In this document: positions 51,918 through 63,221 of the stretch, piece by piece
Position numbering within the stretch: the stretch's first letter is position 1
Layout of the letters: each line of letters opens with the position of its first letter
From: Tachypleus tridentatus
Taxonomy: Eukaryota; Arthropoda; Merostomata; Xiphosura; Limulidae
DNA length: 64,000 nucleotides
Direction: 5' to 3'
NCBI RefSeq assembly: GCF_004210375.1
Contig: NC_134834.1
Location: 18,097,027 to 18,161,026 of the forward strand
Program-made: the position numbers and the translations under genes
Notes under the pieces: generated by a model
Told to the model about the DNA's origin: nothing
Databases searched by the model: none
What the model saw: the letters and a program-made list of their open reading frames with translations, nothing else

Positions 51918-52621
51918 AAAAGTTGATTTTTGTGTTTCTCTTATTTATGATATGAGCATATGAAACAAGAGTTATCATTGGTGGATTGGAAAAATGAGTT
52001 GAAAGGTAATAGTGAGATACATTTGTGAAATATTATTATTTAAATGAGTCGCTCTTAACGTTAGATAAGCATCTTCCTAAAACTAGACTTATTAAAAACA
52101 TAAAAGTGAAAAATTGGGATAAAACTCACACGTTTAAGAAGTTCAAATTGTCAGAAAGATCCGAGAACTTCAAGATCTATTGGAAACTTAGGCGTTTACA
52201 TTAAAAATAATCAGGGATTATGAGAGACAACTCGTCGATAATGTTATGGTTAACAGCGAGGATTGTTTTAAGCAGGTTAAAAGTGAGAAAAATGTTAAAA
52301 GTAAGACCGAAGGTTACTAATGGCAACAGTGTTATAGAACACTATACCATGGATCGGTTTTCATATGTCCTCTTCTACATCTACGAAACACAACAAAAAT
52401 TGATAATGTTACTAGCCATGAAATAATTATATGTGGCTAATTAGTAAAAATAATGAATTAACAATACGTAAGATCCAAAGATCACAAAATAATTTACAAG
52501 GGATATAAAAAATAAGTGAAAGATCAGACATGTGTTTTTTATCCTTTTACTGTTTGTACCGCCCCTGAAGTGAGTTTTATCTTACCATTAAATCAGTTTA
52601 TTTAACATATGTTTACTTTCG
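51918..52621. other. intergenic, nothing recognised
   Basis: AT-rich. A 68-codon open frame at 52,220 has no recognisable feature. Confidence 0.45.
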
Positions 52622-55335
52622 TTCTAATATAGAAACAACTGTCTCTTACGTTATCTCATGTTAATTCCAGTACAGAAACAGCTGTCAGTAACGTTATCTC
52701 ATGTTAATTCCACTACAGAAATAACTGTCTGTTATGTTATCTCATGTTAATTCTACTACAGAAACAACTGTCTGTAACGTTATCTCATGTTAATTCCAGT
52801 GCAGAAACAACTGTCTGTAACGTTATCTCATGTTAATTCCAGTGCAGAAACAACTGTCTGTAACGTTTCTCATGTTAATTCCACTACAGAAACAACTGTC
52901 AGTAACGTTATCTCATGTTAATACCACTACAGAAACAACTGTCTCTTACGTTATCTCATGTTAATACCACTACAGAAACAACTGTCTCTTACGTTATCTC
53001 ATGTTAATTCCAGTACAGAAACAACTGTCAGTAACGTTATCTCATGTTAATACCACTACAGAAACAACTGTCTCTTACGTTATCTCATGTTAATTCCAGT
53101 ACAGAAACAACTGTCTGTAACGTTATCTCATGTTAATACCACTACAGAAACAACTGTCAGTAACTTTATCTCATGTTAATTCCAGTACAGAAACAACTGC
53201 CTGTAACGTTATCTCATGTTAATACCACTACAGAAACAACTGTCTGTAACGTTATCTCATGTTAATTCCAGTACAGAAACAACTGTCTGTAACGTTATCT
53301 CATGTTAATTCCACTATAGAAAAAACTGTCAGTAACGTTTCTCATGTTAATTCCACTACAAAAACAATTGTCTGTAACGTTATCTCATGTTAATTCTACT
53401 ACAGAAACAACTGTCAGTAACGTTATCTCATGTTAATTCCAGTACAGAAACAACTGTCTGTAACGTTATCTCATGTTAATTCCACTATAGAAACAACTGT
53501 CAGTAACGTTTCTCATGTTAATTCCACTACAAAAACAACTGTCTGTAACGTTATCTCATGTTAATTCCCCTACAGAAATAACTGTCTGTTATGTTATCTC
53601 ATGTTAATTCTACTACAGAAACAACTGTCAGTAACGTTATCTCATGTTAATTCCAGTACAGAAACAGCTGTCAGTAACGTTATCTCATGTTAATGTCACT
53701 ACAGAAACAACTGTCTGTTACGTTATCTCATGTTAATTCCGCTACAGAAACAACTGTCAGTAACGTTATCTCATGTTAATTCCAGTACAGAAACAGCTAT
53801 CAGTAACGTTATCTCATGTTAATTCCAGTACAGAAACAGCTATCAGTAACGTTATCTTATGTTAATTCCATTACAAAAATAACTGTCTGTAACGTTATCT
53901 CATGTTAATTCCAGTACAGAAAGACTGTTTGTAACGTTATCTCATGTTAATACCACTACAGAAACAACTGTCTGTAACGTTATCTCATGTTAATACCACT
54001 ACAGAAACAGCTGTCTGTAACGTTATCTCGTGTTAATATTACTACAAAAACAACTGTCTGTAACGTTATCTCATGTTAATTCCACTACAGAAATAACTGT
54101 CTGTTATGTTATCTCATGTTAATTCTACTACAGAAACAACTGTCAGTAACGTTTCTCATGTTAATTCCACTACAAAAACAACTGTCTGTAACGTTATCTC
54201 ATGTTAATTCCACTACAAAAACAACTGTCTGTAACGTTATCTCATGTTAATTCCACTACAGAAATAACTGTCTGTTATGTTATCTCATGTTAATTCCACT
54301 ACAGAAACAACTGTCTGTAACGTTATCTCATGTTAATTCCACTACAGAAATAACTGTCTGTTATGTTATCTCATGTTAATTCTACTACAGAAACAACTGT
54401 CAGTAACGTTATCTCATGTTAATTTCAGTACAGAAACAGCTGTCAGTAACGTTATCTCATGTTAATGTCACTACAGAAACAGCTGTCAGTAACGTTATCT
54501 CATGTTAATGTCACTACAGAAACAACTGTCTGTTACGTTATCTCATGTTAATTCCGCTACAGAAACAACTGTCAGTAACGTTATCTCATGTTAATTCCAG
54601 TACAGAAACAGCTATCAGTAACGTTATCTTATGTTAATTCCATTACAAAAATAACTGTCTGTAACGTTATCTCATGTTAATTCCAGTACAGAAAGACTGT
54701 CTGTAACGTTATCTCATGTTAATACCACTACAGAAACAACTGTTTGTAACGTTATCTCATGTTAATACCACTACAGAAACAGCTGTCTGTAACGTTATCT
54801 CATGTTAATTCTACTACAGAAACAACTGTCAGTAACGTTTCTCATGTTAATTCCACTACAAAAACAACTGTCTGTAACGTTATCTCATGTTAATTCCACT
54901 ACAGAAATAACTGTCTGTTATGTTATCTCATGTTAATTCCACTACAGAAACAACTGTCAGTAACGTTTCTCATGTTAATTCCACTACAAAAACAACTGTC
55001 TGTCACGTTATCTCATGTTAATTCCACTACAGAAATAACTGTCTGTTATGTTATCTCATGTTAATTCTACTACAGAAACAACTGTCAGTAACGTTATCCC
55101 ATGTTAATTCCAGTACAGAAACAGCTATCAGTAACGTTATCTTATGTTAATTCCATTACAAAAATAACTGTCTGTAACGTTATCTCATGTTAATACCACT
55201 ACAGAAACAATTGTCTGTAACGTTATCTCATGTTAATACCACTACAGAAACAGCTGTCTGTAACGTTATCTCGTGTTAATATTACTACAAAAACAATTGT
55301 CTGTAACGTTATCACATGTTAATTCCACTATAGAA
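52622..55335. repeat. 43-bp minisatellite, about 63 units
   Basis: Units combine AATTCCACTACAGAAACAAC with TGTCTGTAACGTTATCTC and ATGTT. Variants at the centre (GTCTGT, GTCAGT, GTCTCT), in the spacer (TTCCAGT, TTCCACT, TACCACT, TTCTACT) and a 2-bp-shorter GTAACGTTTCTC form alternate. The palindrome TAACGTTA is in most units. The array ends about 1.3 kb before the NRF-like gene. Confidence 0.95.
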
Positions 55336-55883
55336 AGAACCTATAAAAATCTTTACTTGTAACTTTCTATTGTAATAAATAAAATAATGACGTAAGATAT
55401 TATGACATATTTAGGTCAGATTTTCACTCTCTCTTGGCCTTCCCCCAATCTAATCATATATGTCGATTTCCTTTCTCTCTGTACTAGTTTCTAAGGTACA
55501 AGGTGGTTGCATAAGTTGTAATAGTTTCTGACAGCTCTATATAGTTCAGTGTAACCAATACGTTTTACTTAAAAGTATGTTGTACAAACCGGTAAGAAAC
55601 TGAGTTTTAGAGAAACAGTAACTTCATATATTCTCGACATGACTGGGTAACTCCAGATACATGTCACTGTTTTAGTGATGTCCTCTACTAAAAAAAACAA
55701 ACTGAAAGTTCTCACACGTGAATAAATACTACGAACTTAAAAGTGTTATTTTTCTCTTAGTAAGTAAACAAAAGTATGGTGCTTCCACATTGTTTTTATT
55801 TGATTTATTTTTCTATTTTTAACGTCCTGGTAAAAGAAGAACATAATTAGAAATGTTATTGTTGTTTTGTGTTATAAAGGTTT
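55336..55883. other. intergenic, nothing recognised
   Basis: AT-rich sequence between the minisatellite and a SINE. No exon or repeat seen. Confidence 0.45.
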
Positions 55884-56145
55884 GTGTGGTTGTTTATTTG
55901 TTTGTTGTTAAACACAAAGCTACACGATGGGCTATCTCTGCTGTGCCCTCGTGAATACTGAAATATTTTACTTGGAGGATTAAGCCCGCAGACTGTTGAG
56001 CCACCTGGAGGCGATAGTAAAAGTTTGTGCTTCTTAGCAAAGACGCATCAGGCTGTATGCTGTGTCCTTCGAGGTGAATCGAGTTCCCTGACTTTAGCGT
56101 TGTAAATCTGTAGGCTTACAGCTGTCCCACTGGAGAACAAGTTAT
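55884..56145 (-). repeat. SINE family II, one copy plus a second head
   Basis: 55,884-56,013 has tail then head (AACACAAAGCTACACGATGG, GCTATCTCTGCTGTGCCC). 56,060-56,145 is a second, better head (TTAGCGTTGTAAATCTGTAG to CTGTCCCACTGGAGAAC). Both are on the minus strand. Confidence 0.6.
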
Positions 56146-56618
56146 CGAAAGCGAGTATAGTGTAGACACTTTTTTTTAATGTATATTTATCATTTTATGT
56201 GCGATAAATTATTTTAATGTTCTTTTATATTCTCGTTTAACACACCCTGTGTTATCTGAAGTAAATGGATGTCGAATTACGCAACAAATGGAGAAATAGC
56301 TTGCTTAATATGCTCGAAGTAGATATTTTTTGCTAAGCTTAAATCATTGATGAAGCTTCAGTTACGCAACGCATCCATATGGTTGACCTGTATTTACAAA
56401 TTTGAGAACATTGTCTTGCATGTTCAGATTACTTAATTATTGTTGAACTTACACTGAGGTCTGTAACGTGTAAGAAGATTGCTATTTGGCCTTGGGGGTG
56501 AAAGCGCACCGACTACGGCTCCGGAACAGGTTTTGAATTGGAGTTCTTTGTAACAAGTGAACAGAATAGTTCTGACGCGAATTTTTCTCTCTCGTTCTCG
56601 AACCAAGGTGGAAAAGAA

Positions 56619-57264
56619 ATGACGTATCTGACGATAATTTTGTGCCTTCTTTCTTTAGTTAAAGTCACCGTCGAAGATGATGGGTTTTTGTCCACAATAG
56701 GCCACAATCACACGTTGAATGAAAAACAAGAAACGTCAACTCGTGTTTCCGTTTTCGCAACGGAGAAATTGGAGAAGTTTTCTCGTGATTTCTCTATTTT
56801 AACCGAAAGAAACGAGACTGAAAGTGGCCCTTCTTACACAGCTGAGAAAGTCCACAGTTTCGGTGACATTTCAATTTATTCGACTGAAAGAGAGAGACCT
56901 AACAGTGACCCAGTTTCGACAAGCGAAGAAAGTCCTCATTCCTCGACTGACCAAGGAGGAGCCGTCAGCGCAACTGAGAAAGTGAAACGTGTTTCGCTTT
57001 CTTTAACAACCGCCGAAGGCGAAACGACAAACGTTCTCGTCTCTGCGACGGAGAGAGGGGAAACACGAACCCAGAAACCTGCGATACAGAAACAGTGGAA
57101 GAAAACCGAGAAGATATTTAAAGACACAGCCAGGAATATCGTCCGCCGTCTCTTACCTTTCATTATCAGATCTGGATCAGATATAAACATTTCTTCTGCA
57201 TGTCTTGGAAGTGGATTGAAATTCTTAAACGGAATTCAACGGTTAAAGGAATGGGCCATACGAA
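56619..57264 (+). CDS. NRF-6-like gene, exon 1
   Basis: 215 codons plus one base, donor CGAA|GTGAGT. Encodes signal peptide, acidic Ser/Thr linker and the start of the NRF domain (INISSACLGSGLKFLNG). The minus-strand open frames here are shadows. Confidence 0.85.
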
Positions 57265-59243
57265 GTGAGTTCATCTATAATATAGATCTAAAATAATACT
57301 AAACGAGATTATGCAGGCTGTGTTACTAGTAACTGATTTTCGGTTTAGTTTGTTTTGAATTTCGCGCAAAGCTACACGAGGGCTTTCTGCGCTAGCCACC
57401 CCTAATTTAGCAGTGTAAGACTAGAGGGAAGGCAGCTAGTCATTACCACCCACCGCCAACTCTTTGGGTACTATTTTACCAACGAATAGTGGGATTGACC
57501 GTCACATTATGACGCCCTCACGGCTGAAAGAGCGAACATGTTTGGTGCGAGAGGGATTCGAACCCTCGACCCTCGAATTACGAGTAAAGTTCCTCAACCA
57601 CCTGGCCATGTCAGGCCCTGATTTTCGGTAGGACACGTTTACCATCATTGAAATAATGTAAGTAAGGTATAGATGGAATGTTAGTATTTTAATGAGACTT
57701 TGAAGCTTCCTCATATTAAAATAACGTAGATAAGACGTACATGGAGCATTAATACTAATATTAATTATTAAAGCTTCCTTTGTTAAGTCAGCTTATAAAT
57801 TTTTATTTATCTATATATATTATACAGATGGTCCCTGACTTACATAATATGTGACTCATGTAACCTTACACTTACGTAAAGAATTCTCATAAAGTCATTG
57901 ATAAATTGTCGAGTTGCAAAAAGTTGCTACTTTTGTCGCCACGTGGTCATTTCCACAAACTAATGAGTTACCCTTAGGCATACTACCATGTGTTCGCCCC
58001 CTCTGGTGTTCGTGGTAATAAACAAACGTGCCCCAAATGAATTGTTCTTCACTTTCTGATAAATTCCTTTTTCTTTATGCATTTGCTGGATATTTTTTAT
58101 TATTCATACATAACCTAATTAAGCATTGCGTTATGTAAACCAAGGTTGGCATATAAAACCATTAAATCAGCACATATCTCTTCTAGGCCTTTCCGACTTA
58201 CGTAAAGGTTTTGGAATGTAAGTCTTAGGTAAGTCGGGTACTGACTCCTCCCACTGTTCGGGACCACACTTGGTAGGTGGATTCAATGTGCCCCGGGGGT
58301 ATATTTGTCTTCATGAGGTATCCCCTAACAAAGGGATTATCAAAGGGAGCTGAAATGTCCTCTAAAGAACATATGGGCATGGTGGAATTTTTAGGTTGTT
58401 ATAGTTTGTCTTTAGCCCATTTGTGTATTTCAAAACTGTCACACTCTACCACACCCTGAAAGTGTCTTATTTAACGATACAGTAATTTACTGTATTCGAG
58501 TTGTTAGCTATCGTCATCTCCAGAAACGACTCCATGTGACTAATATTTAAATATATTTAAAATCGACCAAGAGTTTTTGCGGTGGAAACAGTGGCTCATT
58601 GTTATACGTTACGCTGTTTTCAAATTTATAATGGCAGCGAGCAGTTCATGACCCCAAATGACATCATATGAAGTATACAATTTTGAATCAATATCGTACA
58701 GGGTGAATTTGAGAATTTCAAAGAAACAAAAGTTTGAAAAAAAATAAGATTTGGGTGATTCATTATTTTTGTTTTGTTTTAAGAGTATCTTGTTACAAAA
58801 GGCTTAGTCAATTAAAATTCAAATATGTTGTTTGTCACTGATTTTGAGACGCTGTTATTTGCAATTTAAACTGAAATTCATATTCAAAACCAAGAAAACT
58901 ATTGTATATCTGTTTTGATAATTTATTTAAAACTCAGTTAACACTCAAGAAACTTGACAAATTTGAATTTATTTTGTCTTAAGGATTTTAACGAATGAAG
59001 ATTCAATTTACAGTGGTTGATGCTGCAGGAAAACCACCAGGGGGCATTTTGACTGGAACACTCACGGGTTTTGGTTCCTACGACGAATGTGTGAACATTG
59101 TTGCAAGTCAAAATCAAAAAGAATTGTTTAGAGGAAGCTATTGTACAGTTGATTTTCGACCATCTTTACCTCCAAAACCAAGATTTTATAGTATTAATGA
59201 AAAACTAAAAGGCCTCGAAGAGTTCCAGAAGGACGACGACTCG
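56619..59243 (+). CDS. NRF-6-like (nose resistant to fluoxetine) protein, 5' part, exons 1-2
   Basis: N-terminal part of a multipass membrane protein of the NRF-6/NDG-4 type. In this family a secreted-side NRF domain precedes an acyltransferase-3 membrane domain; C. elegans members affect drug uptake and yolk transport. Exon 1 (56,619-57,264) and exon 2 (59,014-59,243) join in phase 1: CGA A|TG gives WAIRMVDAAGKPPGG, which restores the family's W-A-x-x-M-[VL]-D-A pattern. Residues 1-18 form a signal peptide (MTYLTIILCLLSLVKVTV). About 30-155 is a Ser/Thr/Glu-rich linker with repeated ATEK/ATER/STER. About 160-292 is the NRF domain with C195, C241 and C259 and the motif GFGSYDECVNI. An in-frame stop at 56,499 and no ATG before 56,619 fix the start. 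Exon 2 probably ends at TCG|GTAATA. No later exons (the rest of the NRF domain and the membrane domain) were recognised before the window ends. Confidence 0.82.
57347..57617 (-). repeat. SINE family I, in intron 1 of the NRF-like gene
   Basis: Full-length copy antisense to the gene, ending GGCCATGTCAGGCCC. It starts only about 80 bp after the splice donor. Confidence 0.92.
57829..58242. mobile_element. putative non-autonomous DNA transposon (MITE)
   Basis: Left end GGTCCCTGACTTAC is mirrored at the right end by GGTAAGTCGGGTACTGAC, and a second CCGACTTACGTAAAGG lies just inside the right end. About 415 bp, no open frame, inside intron 1 of the NRF-like gene. Superfamily and target-site duplication are not clear to me. 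Confidence 0.5.
58243..59013 (+). other. rest of intron 1 of the NRF-like gene
   Basis: AT-rich. A 60-codon open frame at 58,277 shows no domain. Ends with the acceptor CAATTTACAG. Confidence 0.55.
59014..59243 (+). CDS. NRF-6-like gene, exon 2
   Basis: Starts after CAATTTACAG and continues the codon split in exon 1. Encodes VDAAGKPPGGILTG, GFGSYDECVNIVAS and RGSYCTVDFRPSLPP, and ends EEFQKDDDS at a putative GTAATA donor. The frame would otherwise stop three codons later. Confidence 0.85.
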
Positions 59244-59454
59244 GTAATATGAATTATTAAATAAAAGTATGGATGTTATGCTATTTTACAGAGTTGGGCA
59301 TAAAACAAAACTGACAGAGCTAAACAAAGATGTAATAATTTTAAGCCTAAATATCTAATAATTACGTGCTCAACTATCCACCCATCATATCTTTCTTTAT
59401 TTACTTATTGATATATTAATTTATTTTGTAGAGTTAAAAATGAATCAGATTCTA

Positions 59455-59630
59455 TTTGCTCAGCGTCTTATGGGAGTCGTGTGTTCGACTCCCCACCACT
59501 AAATATATTCGCCCTTTTAGCAGTGAGGGCGTTATAATGTACGACCAATCCCCATATTCATTAGCAAAAGAGCAGCCCAAGAGTTGGCGGCGGGTCGTGT
59601 TCACTAGCTGCCTTTCCTCTCGTCTATCAG
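59455..59630 (+). repeat. SINE family I, head-damaged
   Basis: Plus-strand copy. The B-box region (GTGTTCGACTCCCC), CACCACTAAATATATTCGCC and the body are recognisable; the tail is lost after CCTCTCGTCT. The open frames on both strands are by-products. Confidence 0.8.
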
Positions 59631-60249
59631 TCCTAAACAAAACTGAATACTTATAGCTCACGAATAAGGCTTTGTTAATCGTAGTGAAGACAGCGTATAT
59701 AACCCACTATGTTGTTTAACAGCAAACAAAAACATAATTGCTCTAAACGCTTACAGAAAAGTTTAACATTATGTAAACTGAATTAACAAGTCAAAGCAAC
59801 CTTTAGAACACATTCACCCTTATTCGAGCTTCACTGCAAACCGTTGATTATATATTAAAGTAAAAGGTCAGTGTTAGATACGAGTAAAAAGTGTAGAAAC
59901 AATATAGGAGTCTTATAATGGAAGCTATCGGTGAACGACATGCAATAACAAATAAGAGATGAAAACTGGAGTGTTTCCCACTATCTCACTAGTAAGTATA
60001 CGGGCTTATAACACTAAACCCCGGATTGTGTAGCTTTAGGCCTAACAACAAACACACCAAAGAAAGTGAGTAATAGAACACGTGACGTAAATGATGAGAG
60101 ATTCAAATAACTAAAGTTTATTTACTTAGGTTAGAATTTTTAATCCGTTGCGAAAGGTCGATCTGGTTTGAACTTTACAATTTAGGTGTTCATATTCTCA
60201 CCATCAGATGTCGCCAGTAGCTAGAACTCTAATTGTCGTGACGTATTTT
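59631..60249. other. presumed NRF-like intron or intergenic, nothing recognised
   Basis: AT-rich. No continuation of the NRF domain seen on the plus strand. Confidence 0.4.
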
Positions 60250-60487
60250 GTTTGTTTTTTGAATTTTGATTTTGCGCAAAGCTACACGAGGGCTACCTGC
60301 ACTAGCCTTCCTTAATTTAGCAGTGTAAGACTAGAGGGAAGGCAGCTAGTCATCATCAACCATCACCAATAGTGGGATCGACCGACACATTATAACGCCC
60401 TCCACAGCTGAAAGGGCGACCATGTTTGGTGTGACGGGGATTCGAACTCGCGACCGTCGAGCGATCTAGCTACCTGGCAATGCTGAA
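60250..60487 (-). repeat. SINE family I with internal deletion
   Basis: Minus-strand copy. The part between CATCATCAACCATCACC and AATAGTGGGATCG lacks the usual CCGCCAACTCTTGGG stretch. The copy at 62,440 has a similar deletion. Confidence 0.85.
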
Positions 60488-60639
60488 CACAGAATACAAG
60501 TGTCAATACGGTCGCGAACATTGACTGGTATCATTTTTCATGTTTCTAATACTTTAGTCTGACAGGAAGAACACCAGGTTTTAAGATGCGAACTGTGGTT
60601 TCTTTAAGACGGCTGGAATAAGTATATGTGTTTTTCTTA

Positions 60640-60720
60640 TAGCAAATCTACATTGGCTATCTGGTGAGTCCATTGAGGGGAATTGAACACCTAATTTTAG
60701 CGTTGTAAATCCGTAACGTT
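60640..60720 (-). repeat. SINE family II head fragment
   Basis: GGGAATTGAACACC then TTAGCGTTGTAAATCCGTAA, matching the head of the copy at 56,060. Confidence 0.55.
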
Positions 60721-61632
60721 CAGAATATTAAGTACATTCAAATAGCAAGAGTACGTAAGTCTATAAAACTAAATCAGTACCTTTAATTAACCTTTCAATT
60801 CACATTTTCTACACTGTTAAACTGGTTTTATATCCAGTATTCGAAGTGACTGACAAACACACATTCATTTAGTTTCCATAATAGTGTTACATTTTTCTGA
60901 ATAGAAGTGGACAACTGCATAATACCTATTATAAACTGTAAATCCTAAGACATACCGCTGTACTAGCGTGGGGCTACATACTATCCATTATAAACTATTT
61001 AGGCAGTTTTGACATTGCTAAAGTCATGATGTGAACGGATTTCGTAAGAAAGTAAAATCGAAATATTGCTCTACTTTCACAAAGTTGTACTGGTTTAAGC
61101 CAGTCCCACCAAGTTGCAGACGAGAGAAGTGACCTTGGTGTTTCTGGAATCTTTATCTTTGAGGTAACCGAACGCTGCTGCACCCTACAGGCTGAAATAT
61201 AAACTATTGTTTTCTATTGGCAACCGAGTCATTGCACTCTACAAACAGTGAGTAAACCACGAGAGCTTCTACTTGTGGGTGGTCTTTGTTACTTATAAGT
61301 CTATCATCTGGTTTGTTGGTCATTCATATCTAAGAATTCTGTTTAATTAGAAGCAATTTTAAGTTAAGTCTTTAACCTGATGAATAGGCTTAACGTGTAC
61401 TGTCTTTCCGTGAAACGTAGAGTTTTGTTTTACTTTAGAAAAACGAGGCCCAGCAGCTGTACGTGTCTTAACAGAAGCCTACAAAAGTGTTGTTTCACTA
61501 TCTTATAAAAAGTAACCGTATAAAGAAATGTATTAACACATTATATCTAAATATGTTTTTACTCCCGTCTAGCTCGTGTCGCGCCACTCGTGAAATTTCG
61601 TGCTTGTTTCAGACTTAGTCTAATGAATACCT
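60721..61632. other. presumed NRF-like intron or intergenic, nothing recognised
   Basis: Scanned for later NRF exons on the plus strand without success. A 62-codon minus-strand open frame has no domain. Confidence 0.4.
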
Positions 61633-61905
61633 GGGCCCCGGCATAGCCAGGTGGGTTAAGGAGTTCGAATCGTAATCTGGAGGTCGCGGGCTTGAATCCC
61701 GATCGCACGAAACATCCTAGCCCTTTCAGACATGGGGGCGTTATAATGTTTTGGTCAATCCATCTATTCGTTAGTAAAAGAGTAGCCCGAGAGTTGGCGG
61801 TGCGTAGTGATGACTAGCTGCCTTCCCTCTAGCCTTACACTGCTAAATTGGGGACGGCTAGCGAAGATAGCCCTCATGTAGCTTTGCGCAAAATTCAAAA
61901 ACAAA
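61633..61905 (+). repeat. SINE family I, full length
   Basis: Plus-strand copy, GGGCCCCGGCATAGCCAGG to GCTTTGCGCAAAATTC, followed by an A/T-rich end and directly by a family II copy. Confidence 0.92.
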
Positions 61906-61927
61906 TAAATAAACTAATGAATAAATA

Positions 61928-62060
61928 CCCTTCCCTAGTGGCACGACGGTATGTCTGTGGACTTACAACGCTAGAAATCGGGTTTCGATACTCTGTGGAG
62001 AGCAGAGTCGAGATAGTTAGCCTATTGTGTAGCTTCGTGCTTAATTACAAATAAACAAAA
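61928..62060 (+). repeat. SINE family II, best copy
   Basis: CCCTAGTGGCACGACGGTAT head, GGGTTTCGATAC B box, GATAGTTAGCC, then TTGTGTAGCTTCGTGCTTAA and ACAAATAAAC. Total about 130 bp, with no long body like that of family I. Confidence 0.72.
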
Positions 62061-62439
62061 GTCCGGTTAATGAAATTTTAGTACTTATGTTAACAAAGGT
62101 TTTAGATTCCAGTCTCTGAAACACAAGAAAACAGATAGTTCAATATAATTTAAGGCAATTTTTAAGTTGAAAATAAAAAGTTGTCCTTTCAATAAAATCG
62201 ACTTTTTAAAATTACGACGTCTTCAAACTCTCTGTAACAGCATAATGGCAACTATTTGTGTTACGTTTAAGTAAGTTAAACGTAAGTTATTACCCTGATG
62301 TAATAACGGCATGATAACGTAATATATGTTACATTTTAAAATTTGTCCTGGTGTTATAATGGGATGATAAGATAAAACGTATTAAGTACAAGGTAGTGAA
62401 CACACACCTACATAGAGTTAAGTCTAGTGTTTGTACTAG
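62061..62439. other. nothing recognised
   Basis: AT-rich sequence between SINE copies. Confidence 0.4.
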
Positions 62440-62684
62440 GCTTGGTTTGTTTTCAATTTTGCGCAAAGCTACACGAGGGCTATCTGCGCTAGCCGTCCTC
62501 ATTTAGCAGTGTAAGACTAGAGGGAAGGCAGCTAGTCGTCATCACCCATCATCAATAGTGGGATCGACCGACAAATTATAACTCCACCACGGCTGAAAGG
62601 GCTAGCATGTTTGGTGCGACGGGGACTCGAACCCGCGATCCTCGGATTACTAGTCGAGCCCTTAACCACCTGGCCATGTGGGAC
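62440..62684 (-). repeat. SINE family I with internal deletion
   Basis: Minus-strand copy sharing the CATCACCCATCATCAATAG deletion type with the copy at 60,250, so the two probably belong to one subfamily. Confidence 0.88.
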
Positions 62685-62920
62685 TTTTTGTTTTAGTCCT
62701 AGGTAATAATGTCAAACGAAGAAAAACAGATAATATATAGAACACATTTTACACGAATCAGTTTGGATTATTTCTGCAATTTGTTTTTAAATTTTAAAAT
62801 ATAATTTTATTTTAAATTTCTACGTGATTTTTAGATCTAGCATTTTTTATGGTAATAATGTAAAGTGAAGGAAACATTATTGCATAAATCAGTATTGTAT
62901 TTTTATTTTATGGTAACATA

Positions 62921-63202
62921 GTTTTGTTTGTTTGTTTTGGAATTTCGCACAAAGCTACTCGAGGGCTATCTGTGCTAGCCGTCCCTATTTTAGCAGTGTA
63001 AGACTAGAAGGAAGGCAGCTAGTCATCACCACCCACCGCCAACTCTTGTGCTACTCTTTTACCAACGAATAGTGGGATTGACGGTCACGTTATAACGCCC
63101 TCACGGCTGAAAGGGCGAGCATGTTTGGCGCGACCGGGATGCGAACCCGCGACCCTCAGATTACGAGTCGCACGCCTTAACAAGCTTGGCTATGCTGGGC
63201 CC
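62921..63202 (-). repeat. SINE family I, full length
   Basis: Minus-strand copy, TTTGTTTTGGAATTTCGCAC to GGCTATGCTGGGCCC, about 20 bp before the Tc1-like element. Confidence 0.93.
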
Positions 63203-63221
63203 AGGTAACATGGTTCAGGTA

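Noticed and set aside
56538-56618. N-terminal extension of the NRF-like protein from 56,538
   Set aside because: It begins with TTG. The ATG at 56,619 directly precedes a signal peptide, as the family requires.
58995-59013. Independent small gene starting at the ATG at 58,995
   Set aside because: The ATG lies upstream of a splice acceptor. The protein continues exon 1 of the NRF-like gene exactly when joined at 59,014.
28490-63202. tRNA-like segments with A and B boxes as true tRNA genes
   Set aside because: They are heads of SINEs, followed by the same body and tail each time, and the cloverleaf is degraded.
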